NCBI RefSeq assembly: GCF_003205875.1
Contig: NZ_PUBZ01000076.1
Span: 59,561-123,560 of the forward strand
Source of the DNA: Herpetosiphon llansteffanensis
Lineage (GTDB): Bacteria; Chloroflexota; Chloroflexia; Chloroflexales; Herpetosiphonaceae
Direction of reading: 5' to 3'
Length of the DNA stretch: 64,000 nt
A program made the translations under genes and the position numbers. The stretch's first letter is position 1, and every line of letters begins with the position of its first letter. Shown in pieces: positions 43,289-51,995 of this stretch. Under the pieces are notes generated by a model. It had not been told where the DNA came from, did no database searches, and saw only the letters and a program-made list of their open reading frames with translations.

Positions 43289-45397
43289 ATGAGTAAAGCA
43301 AGTATTGTGATAGTTGAAGATGAAGTGATTGTGGCCTTGGATATGCAGCAAGCGCTCACGGCGGCTGGCTACAAGGTGCTTGGCAGTTTTAGCCGCGGCG
43401 AAGATGCACTGGATTTTATTGCCCAACAATGCCCTGATTTGGTGGTGATGGATATTCATTTGCAGGGCGAACTTGATGGCATCAGCACCGCCGAGCAGTT
43501 GCAAAAAGTCTATGGCCTGCCGATTATTTATCTGACCGCCTATTCCGATTCGGAAACCTTGGGCCGCGCCAAAGCGACCGAGCCATATGCCTACTTGGTC
43601 AAGCCGTTTGAAGATCGCGATTTGCTGAGCGCGATTGAGATGGGCTTATATCGCCATCGGGTTGATCAACGCTTGCGCCGCATGGAGCGCCTGTATTCAA
43701 GCACCTTGAATAGTGTTGATGATGCAATTATTACGACCGATATTGCTGGCTTGATCAAATTTGCTAACCCAACTGCGAGCACGTTGTTGGCTATGCCGAA
43801 TGATACGTTGGTTGGGCAATTTATTGGCGATGTGGTAAAAATGCTCGATCGCGAAAGCCAAATGACCTATCAATTTGATCTAGAATACTTAATTCAGCAA
43901 CCAAATCACCATCTTCTATTACCACGCCAAATGCTAGTACACGATCAAGAACAATTGATGGTTGCCCCAAGTATTTCGCAAATTCGCGAAGAAGATGATA
44001 CAATTGCTGGAATCGTGTTGGTATTGCGTGATATGCGCGATCTTGATGCTGCTGAAGAACATATTCGCCATCAAGCAATGCACGATGCCTTAACTGGCTT
44101 ATCGAATCGAAATGTGTTTATCAATCGCTTGCAATATATTCTTGATCATTATCATCTGCAACATCACCATGCGGTACTATTTATCGATCTTGATCGGTTT
44201 AAAGTTATCAATGATAGTTTAGGCCATATTGTTGGCGATAAATTATTAATTCAAGTTGGTCAACGCTTAGAGCGCTGTATTCGCTCACATGATTTAGTAG
44301 CTCGCTTAGGTGGCGATGAATTTACGATTTTGCTCGATGGAATTCATGATTTGCATGATGTATTACGCATAACCGATCGTTTATTAACTGTTGTTGCTGA
44401 GCCATATCATATTGATGGCTATAAAGTATTTACGGCGGCCAGCATTGGCATTGTGGTGATCGACGATCATTACAAGCATTATCACGAAGTGCTGCGTGAC
44501 GTGGATAGCGCAATGTATCGGGCGAAATCGCAGGGCCGTGGTTGTCGGGCGGTGTTTGATGCTGAAATGCATGTTGAGGCCTTACGCACCTTGCAAATTG
44601 AGGTTGAATTGCGGCGTGCGGTTGAGCGCAACGAATTGTGTTTGCACTATCAGCCAATTATCAAGCTAGCGACTGGCGAATTGTCGGGCTTTGAGGCCTT
44701 GTTGCGTTGGAATCACCCAACCCAAGGCGTAATTGGCCCAGCCTCGTTTTTTGCGATTGCAGAAGAAACTGGCATTTTGGCGCAAATTGGCTGGAAATTG
44801 TTGCGCGAATCATGCGAGCAAATTTGGGCTTGGCAAACCGAGTTTCAGTTTCATCCGCCGTTGGAGTTGAGTGTTAATTTTACCCATCGCCAATTTTTTC
44901 AAGCCAACTTAATTCAACAAGTGCAAACTATTTTGGCTGAAACTGGCATGCCTGCGCGGCATTTGTGCGCCGAAATAACCGAAGGCGTGATGATGCAAAG
45001 CAATCGCGCGGTCGAGGTGATGCGCGAATTGCATGAAATGGGCGTGCAAGTGCATATCGACGATTTTGGTACGGGCTATGCCTCGCTGAGCTTGTTACAT
45101 GGTGCGCCCATCGATGTTTTAAAGATTGATCGGGCTTTTATTCATAGCGAAGGCGGGGCCAGCAATCATTCAATCGCCCAACTGATTAGCTTGGTGGCGC
45201 GTTCGTTGGGCTGTGCTGTGGTGGCCGAGGGCGTGGAAGATGCCAAAACTGCCCAAATGTTAATTGAAATGGGCTGTGATTTTGGCCAAGGCTGGTGGTA
45301 TTCCAAAGCGCTGCCGCCGGAAGAAGCCCACGCATTAATTAGCCGTTTTGCCCAAGGCCATGTGATGGTTCCGTTGAATGCTAATGTTGCGCAGTAG
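43289..45397 (+). CDS. Response regulator with PAS, GGDEF and EAL domains
   Basis: The 702-residue protein has a receiver (about 1-120, Asp55 in VVMDIHLQG, Lys in LVKPFED), a PAS domain (about 135-250), a diguanylate cyclase with intact GGDEF at 341-345 and an RxxD inhibitory site at 332-335, and an EAL domain with EAL at 469-471. The EAL side keeps NFTHRQF, EITEG, DDFGTGYASLSLL, KIDR and AEGVED. Both c-di-GMP synthesis and breakdown therefore look possible. It is partnered with the HisKA_2 kinase upstream. Confidence 0.94.
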   Translation: MSKASIVIVEDEVIVALDMQQALTAAGYKVLGSFSRGEDALDFIAQQCPDLVVMDIHLQGELDGISTAEQLQKVYGLPIIYLTAYSDSETLGRAKATEPYAYLVKPFEDRDLLSAIEMGLYRHRVDQRLRRMERLYSSTLNSVDDAIITTDIAGLIKFANPTASTLLAMPNDTLVGQFIGDVVKMLDRESQMTYQFDLEYLIQQPNHHLLLPRQMLVHDQEQLMVAPSISQIREEDDTIAGIVLVLRDMRDLDAAEEHIRHQAMHDALTGLSNRNVFINRLQYILDHYHLQHHHAVLFIDLDRFKVINDSLGHIVGDKLLIQVGQRLERCIRSHDLVARLGGDEFTILLDGIHDLHDVLRITDRLLTVVAEPYHIDGYKVFTAASIGIVVIDDHYKHYHEVLRDVDSAMYRAKSQGRGCRAVFDAEMHVEALRTLQIEVELRRAVERNELCLHYQPIIKLATGELSGFEALLRWNHPTQGVIGPASFFAIAEETGILAQIGWKLLRESCEQIWAWQTEFQFHPPLELSVNFTHRQFFQANLIQQVQTILAETGMPARHLCAEITEGVMMQSNRAVEVMRELHEMGVQVHIDDFGTGYASLSLLHGAPIDVLKIDRAFIHSEGGASNHSIAQLISLVARSLGCAVVAEGVEDAKTAQMLIEMGCDFGQGWWYSKALPPEEAHALISRFAQGHVMVPLNANVAQ

Positions 45398-45403
45398 GAA
45401 ATT

Positions 45404-45545
45404 GACTTATCCCTCACCCCCCAACCCCCTCTCCCACGAGAACGCGGGCGAGGGGGAGCCAACTATTGTCTACCAACACATTGTGTTAAAACCGCGAGGT
45501 TAAAGTCCCTTGCCACGAGAACGCGGGCTAGGAGTTGAGTGAGGC
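45404..45545. repeat. Noncoding repeat-rich spacer
   Basis: CCACGAGAACGCGGGC occurs twice as an exact 16-bp direct repeat (45434-45449 and 45513-45528). The first copy lies in the loop side of a CCCCCTCTCCC / GGGCGAGGGGGAG inverted pair (45425-45457) that could terminate the preceding operon. Confidence 0.6.
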
Positions 45546-45560
45546 AATCAGCTTATAGTG

Positions 45561-47006
45561 CTACGATTGCGCGATCACATCCATTTCTGGAGCCATCGGA
45601 TTATCGCTGGCTTCGTCGTGTAGCGAATTATCCTTCGTTTCTTTGAGCAAGACCATGCCAACCACAAACGTCAACAGAGCGATACCAATCGGAAACCACA
45701 GCCCAGCGTAGATATTGCCAGTGCTGCTGACCACGGCGGTTGCGATAAATGGCAGCCAACCGCCAAAATAGCCATTGCCAACGTGATAGGGCAGCGAAAC
45801 CGAGGTATAGCGAATTTTGGCCGGAAACGATTCCACCAAAAAGGCTGCAATCGGGCCATAGACCATACAAACACACAATACTAGGCCGAAAATGATTAAC
45901 GTGAGCAAGACCGTGTTGGGATTGCTGGCTACCGCAGGTGTGATAACCTTTCCAGCCTGATCGAGAACTGCTGGCGTAATTGGCCCAGCTGCCCATTTGA
46001 GAGCCATAAATGCGGGATAAATGGCAATTGCCCCGATTAAATTGCCTGCCATCATTACCGTTTTGCGCCCCCATTTATCTGAAAGCGCTCCCATGACCAC
46101 AAAAAACGGCATGCCCAACAGCAACGCGATGGCTACAATCGTATCGACGGTATTGGCTGGAACTTTGGCTTGAGTTTTGAGCCATGAGTTAACATAAAAT
46201 TGGGCCGTATACCAGATGACCGCTTGGCCAGCAGCAGCGCCAAAGAGCACGGTCAAAATTACTTTCCAATTCCGACGATTGCCAAAGCTATCTTTGAGCG
46301 GGGCTTTGGAGGTTTTGCCTGCGTGTTTAAGTTTGGTAAATAACGGCGATTCGCTCATTTTGGAGCGAATGTAAACTGAAACGCCGACTAGCACGATTGA
46401 AAGCAAGAAGGGAATCCGCCAGCCCCAACTATCAAAGGCTTCCTTGCTCATTGAGCCGCGTACAATCAAAATCACGATCAACGAGACAAATAAGCCAAGC
46501 GTGGCCGTAATTTGGATAAAACTGGTGTAGAAGCCACGTTTATCATCGGGAACATGCTCAGCGACGTACACCGCCGCGCCGCCATATTCGCCGCCAAGCG
46601 CCAAACCTTGAATAATTCGAATAATCACCAAGATAATTGGGGCTAGAATGCCAATTGAGGCATAGGTTGGCAGTAGCCCGATGACGGTGGTAGCGCCGCC
46701 CATAATCAGCAAGGTGACCAAAAAGGCATATTTCCGCCCAACAATATCGCCGATGCGGCCAAACACCAGCGCGCCAAATGGTCGAGCCGCAAAGCCAGCC
46801 CCAAAGGTTGCAAAGGTTTCAAGCAAAGCGGCAGTTTCGTTGCCTTGCTGATAAAAATTGGTCGCAATGACCGCAGCCAAACTACCAAAAATATAAAAAT
46901 CGTACCATTCGATCATGGTTCCCAAGGCCGATGCAAGAATGACCTTCCAAATTGTGGCTTGTGAAACGACGGTGGAATGCTGTGATGGCAAGGGATTGCT
47001 TGACAT
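45561..47006 (-). CDS. MFS transporter, metabolite:H+ symporter (ProP/ShiA-like)
   Basis: The 481-residue membrane protein has twelve expected spans. ALGTMIEWYDFYIFGSLAAV and FGRIGDIVGRKYAF are the MHS signature and loop 2-3 motif; GGEYGGAAVYVAEHVPDDKR follows. These carriers import carboxylates, shikimate, betaine or proline; the substrate here is unknown. The ATG at 47006 has AAGGAG at 7 bp, so the frame's extra 8 residues are dropped. Confidence 0.9.
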   Translation of the reverse strand: MSSNPLPSQHSTVVSQATIWKVILASALGTMIEWYDFYIFGSLAAVIATNFYQQGNETAALLETFATFGAGFAARPFGALVFGRIGDIVGRKYAFLVTLLIMGGATTVIGLLPTYASIGILAPIILVIIRIIQGLALGGEYGGAAVYVAEHVPDDKRGFYTSFIQITATLGLFVSLIVILIVRGSMSKEAFDSWGWRIPFLLSIVLVGVSVYIRSKMSESPLFTKLKHAGKTSKAPLKDSFGNRRNWKVILTVLFGAAAGQAVIWYTAQFYVNSWLKTQAKVPANTVDTIVAIALLLGMPFFVVMGALSDKWGRKTVMMAGNLIGAIAIYPAFMALKWAAGPITPAVLDQAGKVITPAVASNPNTVLLTLIIFGLVLCVCMVYGPIAAFLVESFPAKIRYTSVSLPYHVGNGYFGGWLPFIATAVVSSTGNIYAGLWFPIGIALLTFVVGMVLLKETKDNSLHDEASDNPMAPEMDVIAQS

Positions 47007-47030
47007 AGGGTTGCTCCTTAATTGCAACAA

Positions 47031-47353
47031 CCAACTTCAATCCAAAAATATGTGCCTTAGACAGCGAACAGGGGTAGGGAAATTAATGGGGTGTCCTGCC
47101 AAATCAAATCTACACACCTCCGGTTAACTTAAGCAAAGTTGGAGATATTGGCATAACAGCGTGGTGGTTTGAACGCTCAGCAGGGAGCAATTCAGCGGTT
47201 TGGGCATCAGCTGCGCAGATTGAGGATTGATTAACTGATGCATAAAGAGGTTAAATATTGCTTAAAGCCGTTATGTTGGCGCTACGATAGCACTAGAATA
47301 ATAGGCTGTCAAATTGCTGCGTGGGCCTTCGGCTCTCACTTCTCAAAGCCTGG
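47031..47353. other. Noncoding interval
   Basis: About 320 bp between the MFS gene and the response regulator. No gene with a ribosome site, no strong promoter hexamers and no clear hairpin were seen; it has the general base composition of the region without repeat words. Confidence 0.5.
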
Positions 47354-47995
47354 CTATGGCTCGATCATGCCACGGCGAATGGCATATTTAACCAGATCAG
47401 TGCGATCGTGCAGGTCGAGTTTTTCCATAATATTCGTGCGATGGCTTTGCACAGTTTTGACGCTAATGACCAATTGGGCGGCAATTTGGCGGTTGGTCAA
47501 GCCTTCAGCGACCAATTTCAACACCTCTAATTCACGCTCGGTCAAATCGGCAAACTTCACGGTATCGCTATCGCCCAACTGGTTGAGCTTGGCAATCAAG
47601 GCTGGGTCGAGGTAGGAATCGCCACGTTGCACTGCGCGAATTGCCGAAACCAGCTCGGTGGCAGCGGCGCGTTTGAGCACATAGCCAGTTGCGCCAGCCC
47701 GTAGCGCTTCCTTGAGATATTCCTCGCCTTCGTGCATGCTCAAAAAGATAACTTTGGTTTCTGGTGAGCGCGAACGAATTTCGCGAGCTGCGGCTAGGCC
47801 GTTCATGCCAGGCATGGCAATATCCAAGACGGCTAAATCGGGATGCAGCGCATCGGCCAGATCGACAGCTTCAGTTCCATCGTTGGCCGTGCCTACAACC
47901 CGAAAATCGGGCTGGGCTTCCAAAACCATGCGCACGCCATCACGCATCACGGCGTGATCATCGGCCAATAAAATTGTTATTTCGGCAATTGCCAT
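47354..47995 (-). CDS. LuxR/NarL-family response regulator
   Basis: The 213-residue protein has a receiver domain (ILLADDHAVMRDGVRMVL, phosphoacceptor in LAVLDIAMPGMNG, Lys in YVLKRAA) and a C-terminal LuxR-type helix-turn-helix (LTERELEVLKLVAEGLTNRQ, then SVKTVQSHRTNIMEKL). AAGGA precedes the ATG. It lies 11 bp after the cognate kinase gene. Confidence 0.95.
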   Translation of the reverse strand: MAIAEITILLADDHAVMRDGVRMVLEAQPDFRVVGTANDGTEAVDLADALHPDLAVLDIAMPGMNGLAAAREIRSRSPETKVIFLSMHEGEEYLKEALRAGATGYVLKRAAATELVSAIRAVQRGDSYLDPALIAKLNQLGDSDTVKFADLTERELEVLKLVAEGLTNRQIAAQLVISVKTVQSHRTNIMEKLDLHDRTDLVKYAIRRGMIEP

Positions 47996-48006
47996 AGCAC
48001 AATCCT

Positions 48007-49047
48007 TTAGGCGACGCTGGCTTGGGTAACTGGCTCTAGCGGAACGGTGATTGTCAATTCTGTGCCAATGCTTGGGGCACTATCAATCACCATGGTTCCG
48101 CCGAGCAGGTTAATCCGCTCATACATGCCGAACATACCGACCCCACGGCCATCACGTTCGGGATTGATTGTATTGGGATCGAAGCCAACGCCATTATCTT
48201 CAACCCTCGCCCGTACAATTTGGGGATTGGTAAGGTCAATATCGACCTCAACATACGAGGCTTGGGCATGTTTTACAATATTGCTGAACGCTTCTTGGAG
48301 CATGCGATAGAGCGCAGTTTCGACGGCTGAGGGCAAACGCCGTTCCTCGCCACGCACCTGCACATCAACCCGAATGCCGCGATGGGCTAGACGTTCGGCT
48401 GCTTGCGCGCGTACGGCGGCAGCCAAACCAAGGTCATCAAGTTGCGATGGACGTAAATCGGCAATAATCGTGCGCACGCCTTCGAGCGTCGTGCCAGCCA
48501 AATCGCGTAAGCCAATCAACCGTTCGCGGACTGCTTGCGCTTGCGGATTTTGGGCGGCGGTTTCTGCATAGATCACCAAGGTTGCCAGCGATTGAGCCGT
48601 ATCATCGTGCAATTCACGGGCGATGCGCCGCCGCTCTTCTTCTTGGGCATTGATCACTTGCTGGGTTAGGCGCTCGGTCAAGGCCCGTGAACGCTCGATG
48701 GCGCGCGTATCGTCCTCAACTTGATCAAGCATTGCATTGAAGGCTTGCGAAAGTTGGGCAATTTGGGTATCGCCGGCGCTAGTTTGCGGCACGCGCACAC
48801 TCAAATCGCCATCGGTTACGCGTTCGGCGGCAATTTGCAGGTTGGTGAGCGGCCCCAAGGCCACGCGCAATACCACATAATTGACCGCAACGCTGAGCAC
48901 GACACCGATCAACGAAAAAACAACCGTCAAGGTCAGGCCTTCGGTTGTTGCTAAGCGGCGTGTGATCGCCGTGCCAGCGATTGCGCCTAAACAAACTATT
49001 GCACTATTGCCAATTAAAATCTGGTAAATCAGTGGTATCCGTCGCAT
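48007..49047 (-). CDS. HAMP sensor histidine kinase, HisKA_3 type
   Basis: The 346-residue protein has two membrane spans (about 8-28 and 35-60), a HAMP linker (about 62-115) and a HisKA_3 box EEERRRIARELHDDTAQSLA. The ATPase domain has LQEAFSNIVKHAQAS, EDNGVGFDP and GRGVGMFGMYERI. Almost no extracellular domain, so signals are likely membrane-internal or cytoplasmic. No ribosome site precedes the ATG, and a promoter ends 6 bp before it. Confidence 0.93.
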   Translation of the reverse strand: MRRIPLIYQILIGNSAIVCLGAIAGTAITRRLATTEGLTLTVVFSLIGVVLSVAVNYVVLRVALGPLTNLQIAAERVTDGDLSVRVPQTSAGDTQIAQLSQAFNAMLDQVEDDTRAIERSRALTERLTQQVINAQEEERRRIARELHDDTAQSLATLVIYAETAAQNPQAQAVRERLIGLRDLAGTTLEGVRTIIADLRPSQLDDLGLAAAVRAQAAERLAHRGIRVDVQVRGEERRLPSAVETALYRMLQEAFSNIVKHAQASYVEVDIDLTNPQIVRARVEDNGVGFDPNTINPERDGRGVGMFGMYERINLLGGTMVIDSAPSIGTELTITVPLEPVTQASVA

Positions 49048-49053
49048 AGGTGT

Positions 49054-49062
49054 ATTGTATCA
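49054..49062 (-). promoter_or_regulatory. Extended -10 promoter adjoining the kinase start codon
   Basis: On the minus strand TGATACAAT ends 6 bp before the ATG, so the first transcribed base would be the A of the ATG. This predicts a leaderless message. Confidence 0.5.
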
Positions 49063-49102
49063 TCAACCATCAATCTTTTAAATCAAGATTGAGCCCTAGA
49101 TT

Positions 49103-49438
49103 TTAGCCCAATAGAATCAGCAGAACGACCCCAATGCCAGCAGTGCAGCCAAGCAAAACCAAGCCATACGCCGCGCGGGCAAAATGCCATGGCATCCAGC
49201 TAAATCGCAGGCTCAGCAAATCACGCAGGCTGCGGCGATAGCGATGATGGTGATTTGGCGTTCGTTGCACCGCCAAAGCATAGACCGCGATTAATCCGGC
49301 CACGCAGCTATGCACAATTGTTTGCAAAAGCAAGGCCCATGAAAATGGCTGCCAAAGCAGGTTAATCAAGGCGGCGCTGGCGATCAAGGCAGCAGCAAGC
49401 CAAAATAGCATAACAAAGCGGATTTTTGTTCGTAGCAC
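49103..49438 (-). CDS. Small membrane protein, 111 residues
   Basis: No family was recognised. Three likely membrane spans (FVMLFWLAAALIASAALINL, LLLQTIVHSCVAGLIAVYAL, AAYGLVLLGCTAGIGVVLLI) flank a basic loop (HHHRYRRSLRDLL). GTG start with GAGG 5 bp before it. It is separated by 55 bp from the two-component kinase downstream and could be co-transcribed. Confidence 0.65.
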   Translation of the reverse strand: MLRTKIRFVMLFWLAAALIASAALINLLWQPFSWALLLQTIVHSCVAGLIAVYALAVQRTPNHHHRYRRSLRDLLSLRFSWMPWHFARAAYGLVLLGCTAGIGVVLLILLG

Positions 49439-49453
49439 ATCATCCTCGCAGTG

Positions 49454-49493
49454 CTAAAACAAAATACGGACGTAGAGTGTTCTACGTCCGTAT
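49454..49493 (-). terminator. Terminator of the tRNA-Asp transcript
   Basis: ATACGGACGTAGA and TCTACGTCCGTAT form a perfect 13-bp stem with a 4-nt loop (49464-49493), followed on the minus strand by TTTGTTTT. Confidence 0.92.
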
Positions 49494-49500
49494 CGTCTGG

Positions 49501-49574
49501 CGGGCCCGAGGGGATTCGAACCCCCGATCTCCACTGTGACAGAGTGGCATGTTAGGCCGCTACACCACGAGCCC
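49501..49574 (-). tRNA. tRNA-Asp (GTC), copy 2
   Basis: The 74-nt cloverleaf has acceptor GGGCTCG/CGGGCCC, anticodon loop CTGTCAC (anticodon GTC) and the T-loop GGTTCGAATCC. CCA is encoded at 49498-49500. Identical to the other copy. Confidence 0.97.
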
Positions 49575-49614
49575 CGATCAGGTTGTTGTTGTTGCGCTGG
49601 CAGATAAAAATTGG

Positions 49615-49688
49615 CGGGCCCGAGGGGATTCGAACCCCCGATCTCCACTGTGACAGAGTGGCATGTTAGGCCGCTACACCACGAGCCC
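49615..49688 (-). tRNA. tRNA-Asp (GTC), copy 1
   Basis: Same sequence as the neighbouring gene, 74 nt plus encoded CCA at 49612-49614. First in the two-gene transcript; a 37-bp spacer separates the copies. Confidence 0.97.
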
Positions 49689-49719
49689 GCGTTTTTGCTT
49701 GCCTCGCGACAACGGGGAT

Positions 49720-49748
49720 ATACTACCACAGACTCGTTTTTTTTGCAA
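49720..49748 (-). promoter_or_regulatory. Promoter of the tandem tRNA-Asp genes
   Basis: On the minus strand TTGCAA (plus 49743-49748) and TAGTAT (plus 49720-49725) are separated by 17 bp that begin with an A-tract. Confidence 0.75.
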
Positions 49749-49780
49749 ATGGAACGAAGCGTGGAGAATTCCCTCATGCC

Positions 49781-49812
49781 AAGCCCTCGCCCATGCGCTG
49801 GACGAGGGGCTT
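49781..49812. terminator. Possible hairpin after the cation-efflux gene
   Basis: AAGCCCTCG and CGAGGGGCTT (49781-49789 / 49803-49812) pair with one bulge. There is no T-run on the minus strand, so terminator function is uncertain. Confidence 0.4.
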
Positions 49813-49854
49813 TAAACCCATGGTTCTACCGCAATGGGTGCTGAAACCTTTTGC

Positions 49855-50772
49855 TCAGTTAATCGGCTCATGATTAACCCGATCCAAGCCTTCGTCATCC
49901 CAGGCGGCTGGGTCTTCGAGTGGTTCGAGATGGGTGATGGCGTGGCTATCAGGTAGGGCTGCGGCAATCGCCAATTCGATTGTTTCACACACATCATGGC
50001 CTTTTTGCACGCTCCACGAGCCAGGCACCAGCACATGTAACGAAACAAAGCGCCGTGGCCCGGCAACGCGCGTGCGCAGCGCATGAAAATCTAAACCGCG
50101 TTGGCGATAGCGTGACAGAATATCCTCAATTACTGCCTGATCTTCTGCAGACAGGGCGCTATCGAGCAAGCCGTAGCCCGATTCGCGCAGAATGCGAAAG
50201 CCAATCCAGATGATGTGTAAGGCTACGGCGATAGCAATTAGTGGATCAAGCACCAGCCAGCCAGTAATTTTGGTTAGTAAAATACCGCCGATGACCCCAA
50301 TCGTTGTCCAAACATCAGTAAATAAGTGCTGTGCATCAGCTTGGAGGGTGATTGAGCGCAAGCGTTTGCCTGCTCGCATAATAATCCAGGCAACGCCGCC
50401 GTTGATCGCGGTGGCCAAAATCGATAGCCCCAAACCAAGGTCGAGTCGCGTGATCTCGGTTGGGTTGAGCACCCGTGGCCAGGCTGTCCAGATAATGCTG
50501 CCCGCCGCGAGCATAATCAACATGCCTTCTAAGCCGCTAGCAAAATATTCAGCTTTGGTGTGGCCGAAGGCATGATCATGGTCTGGCGGGCGCATGGCGA
50601 TGGTCAACATCCACAAGGCCATCATGGCGGCAATTAAATTAACAACTGATTCAGCAGCGTCCGAAAAAAGCCCGATTGATCCGGTCAAAAGATAAGCGCC
50701 AAACTTTAAACCAATCGTGATGCATGCAGCAGCAATTGATAATAAAGCATAGCGCTGTTTCCCACTTAACAT
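49855..50772 (-). CDS. Cation diffusion facilitator (CDF) transporter
   Basis: The 305-residue protein exports divalent metals by proton antiport. About six spans; the first binding site is FSDAAESVVN, then DHDHAFGHTKAEYFASGLEG is the family signature, and ADAQHLFTDVWTTIG holds the paired His/Asp site. The cytoplasmic C-terminal domain (about 205-300) contains LHVLVPGSWSVQKGHDVCE. The metal cannot be chosen from sequence by eye. It starts 3 bp after the DUF1992 gene. Confidence 0.93.
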   Translation of the reverse strand: MLSGKQRYALLSIAAACITIGLKFGAYLLTGSIGLFSDAAESVVNLIAAMMALWMLTIAMRPPDHDHAFGHTKAEYFASGLEGMLIMLAAGSIIWTAWPRVLNPTEITRLDLGLGLSILATAINGGVAWIIMRAGKRLRSITLQADAQHLFTDVWTTIGVIGGILLTKITGWLVLDPLIAIAVALHIIWIGFRILRESGYGLLDSALSAEDQAVIEDILSRYRQRGLDFHALRTRVAGPRRFVSLHVLVPGSWSVQKGHDVCETIELAIAAALPDSHAITHLEPLEDPAAWDDEGLDRVNHEPIN

Positions 50773-50775
50773 AAC

Positions 50776-51327
50776 TTACAAGGCGCTTTCTAAGGCCCGC
50801 AACTCACGTTCATAGACAACGAGGCCAACCCGTAGCGTATCATTTGGCACCATAGCATTGAGCTGATGAATGATCGTATTCAGATCACGCACCCAAATAT
50901 GCAACTCTTGGCGCAGCCGTTCTTGCTCATTGAAGCTGGTTGTTGCCCATGTTTCACGATTATTGCGCAACCAAATCTGGTAGCGATTCATGTGGTTATT
51001 ATAATCGTGTTGGGCAGCGCCCCATGGCGAGCCTGCTTGATGGCCTTTCATCACCCGAAAGGCCATGCGCATCTCTGTGGGAATGTACATATCGTCGTTT
51101 AAATCGATTGGCTGGCCTTCGCCGGGCAAATTATTGAACATGCCATCTTGCATGGCCGCTTGGATGCGCTGTTCGGCAATTGAGCCAGCGCGTTGAGCGG
51201 TGAGCGATGGGCCACGTTTAGGTTTTTCTTCTTCGCTTGGCGTTTCTGGTGTTGGTGTTGCTGGTTTGACTTTGCCTACAGTCCGGCTTTGCTCACGGAA
51301 TCGGTCAAGAAATGGATTGTCGCTCAT
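50776..51327 (-). CDS. DUF1992 (DnaJ-C28-like) protein
   Basis: The 183-residue protein has an N-terminal Pro/Glu-rich segment. The DUF1992 core follows: IAEQRIQAAMQDGMFNNLPG, then GQPIDLNDDMYIPTEMRMAF. The family is related to DNAJC28 without a J domain and has no settled role. The ATG at 51327 has AAGGGGG before it. It forms a two-gene operon with the cation exporter. Confidence 0.87.
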   Translation of the reverse strand: MSDNPFLDRFREQSRTVGKVKPATPTPETPSEEEKPKRGPSLTAQRAGSIAEQRIQAAMQDGMFNNLPGEGQPIDLNDDMYIPTEMRMAFRVMKGHQAGSPWGAAQHDYNNHMNRYQIWLRNNRETWATTSFNEQERLRQELHIWVRDLNTIIHQLNAMVPNDTLRVGLVVYERELRALESAL

Positions 51328-51510
51328 GCTAAAACCCCCTTGTGACGCTGCTCGCCAGTTCAATTGCCCCATGCGCTTGGACTCGCCACAGCTATGTGCA
51401 GAATATCACAAAGATTTGCGAAATACAAGGTTATCAACAACCCCAATATTTTGAGAAATTTGTTACAATAGGCCAAATTTTATGCCGATTTGGATGGTTG
51501 GAGCATAGCG

Positions 51511-51906
51511 ATGGCATTTGAATATCCACTTGAAGTACGTTTTCGCGATTTGGATGGGCTTGGGCATGTCAATAATGCTGTCTATTTGACCTATTTTGAA
51601 ACGCTGCGGTTACAGTTTGCGATTGAATTATTGGGTGCTGTAAACTTGGCTGATGTGCCATTTATTTTGGGCGAGGCCACGGTGCGCTACCTCAAACCAG
51701 TCTTTTTTGGTGACCAATTACAAGGCAGCGTAGAAGTTTCGCGGATTGGCAACAAAAGCTTTACCATGCTCTACACACTCAAGCGCGGCAACGAGATTGT
51801 GACCCAAGGCGCGACCGAATTAATTTGGTTTGATTTCAAAAGCCAGCGCTCGGTGCCAATTCCCGCTGCGTTTCGCCAGCAGGTTGCCGACTATCAACGT
51901 GCTTAA
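51511..51906 (+). CDS. Hotdog-fold acyl-CoA thioesterase (4HBT/YbgC type)
   Basis: The 131-residue protein has the 4HBT signature RFRDLDGLGHVNNAVYLTYF with the catalytic Asp early in it, typical of small acyl-CoA thioesterases. The ATG at 51511 has TTGGAG at 7 bp. Probable housekeeping role in acyl-CoA release; chain-length preference is unknown. Confidence 0.9.
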   Translation: MAFEYPLEVRFRDLDGLGHVNNAVYLTYFETLRLQFAIELLGAVNLADVPFILGEATVRYLKPVFFGDQLQGSVEVSRIGNKSFTMLYTLKRGNEIVTQGATELIWFDFKSQRSVPIPAAFRQQVADYQRA

Positions 51907-51995
51907 ATCTCGGTCGTGAGCACGATCTTGGTTTGTTGTAGCTAGGCTAGACTGGCCCTAACCCAACGATTATTTTTGATTGATGAGAGAGTGTT

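Noticed and set aside
45561..46074. Overlapping frames inside the MFS transporter gene
   Set aside because: Out-of-frame shadows of a well-supported transporter.
49454..49777. A 107-codon frame spanning both tRNA-Asp genes
   Set aside because: It translates the tRNAs and their terminator; the repeated peptide comes from the identical tRNA copies.
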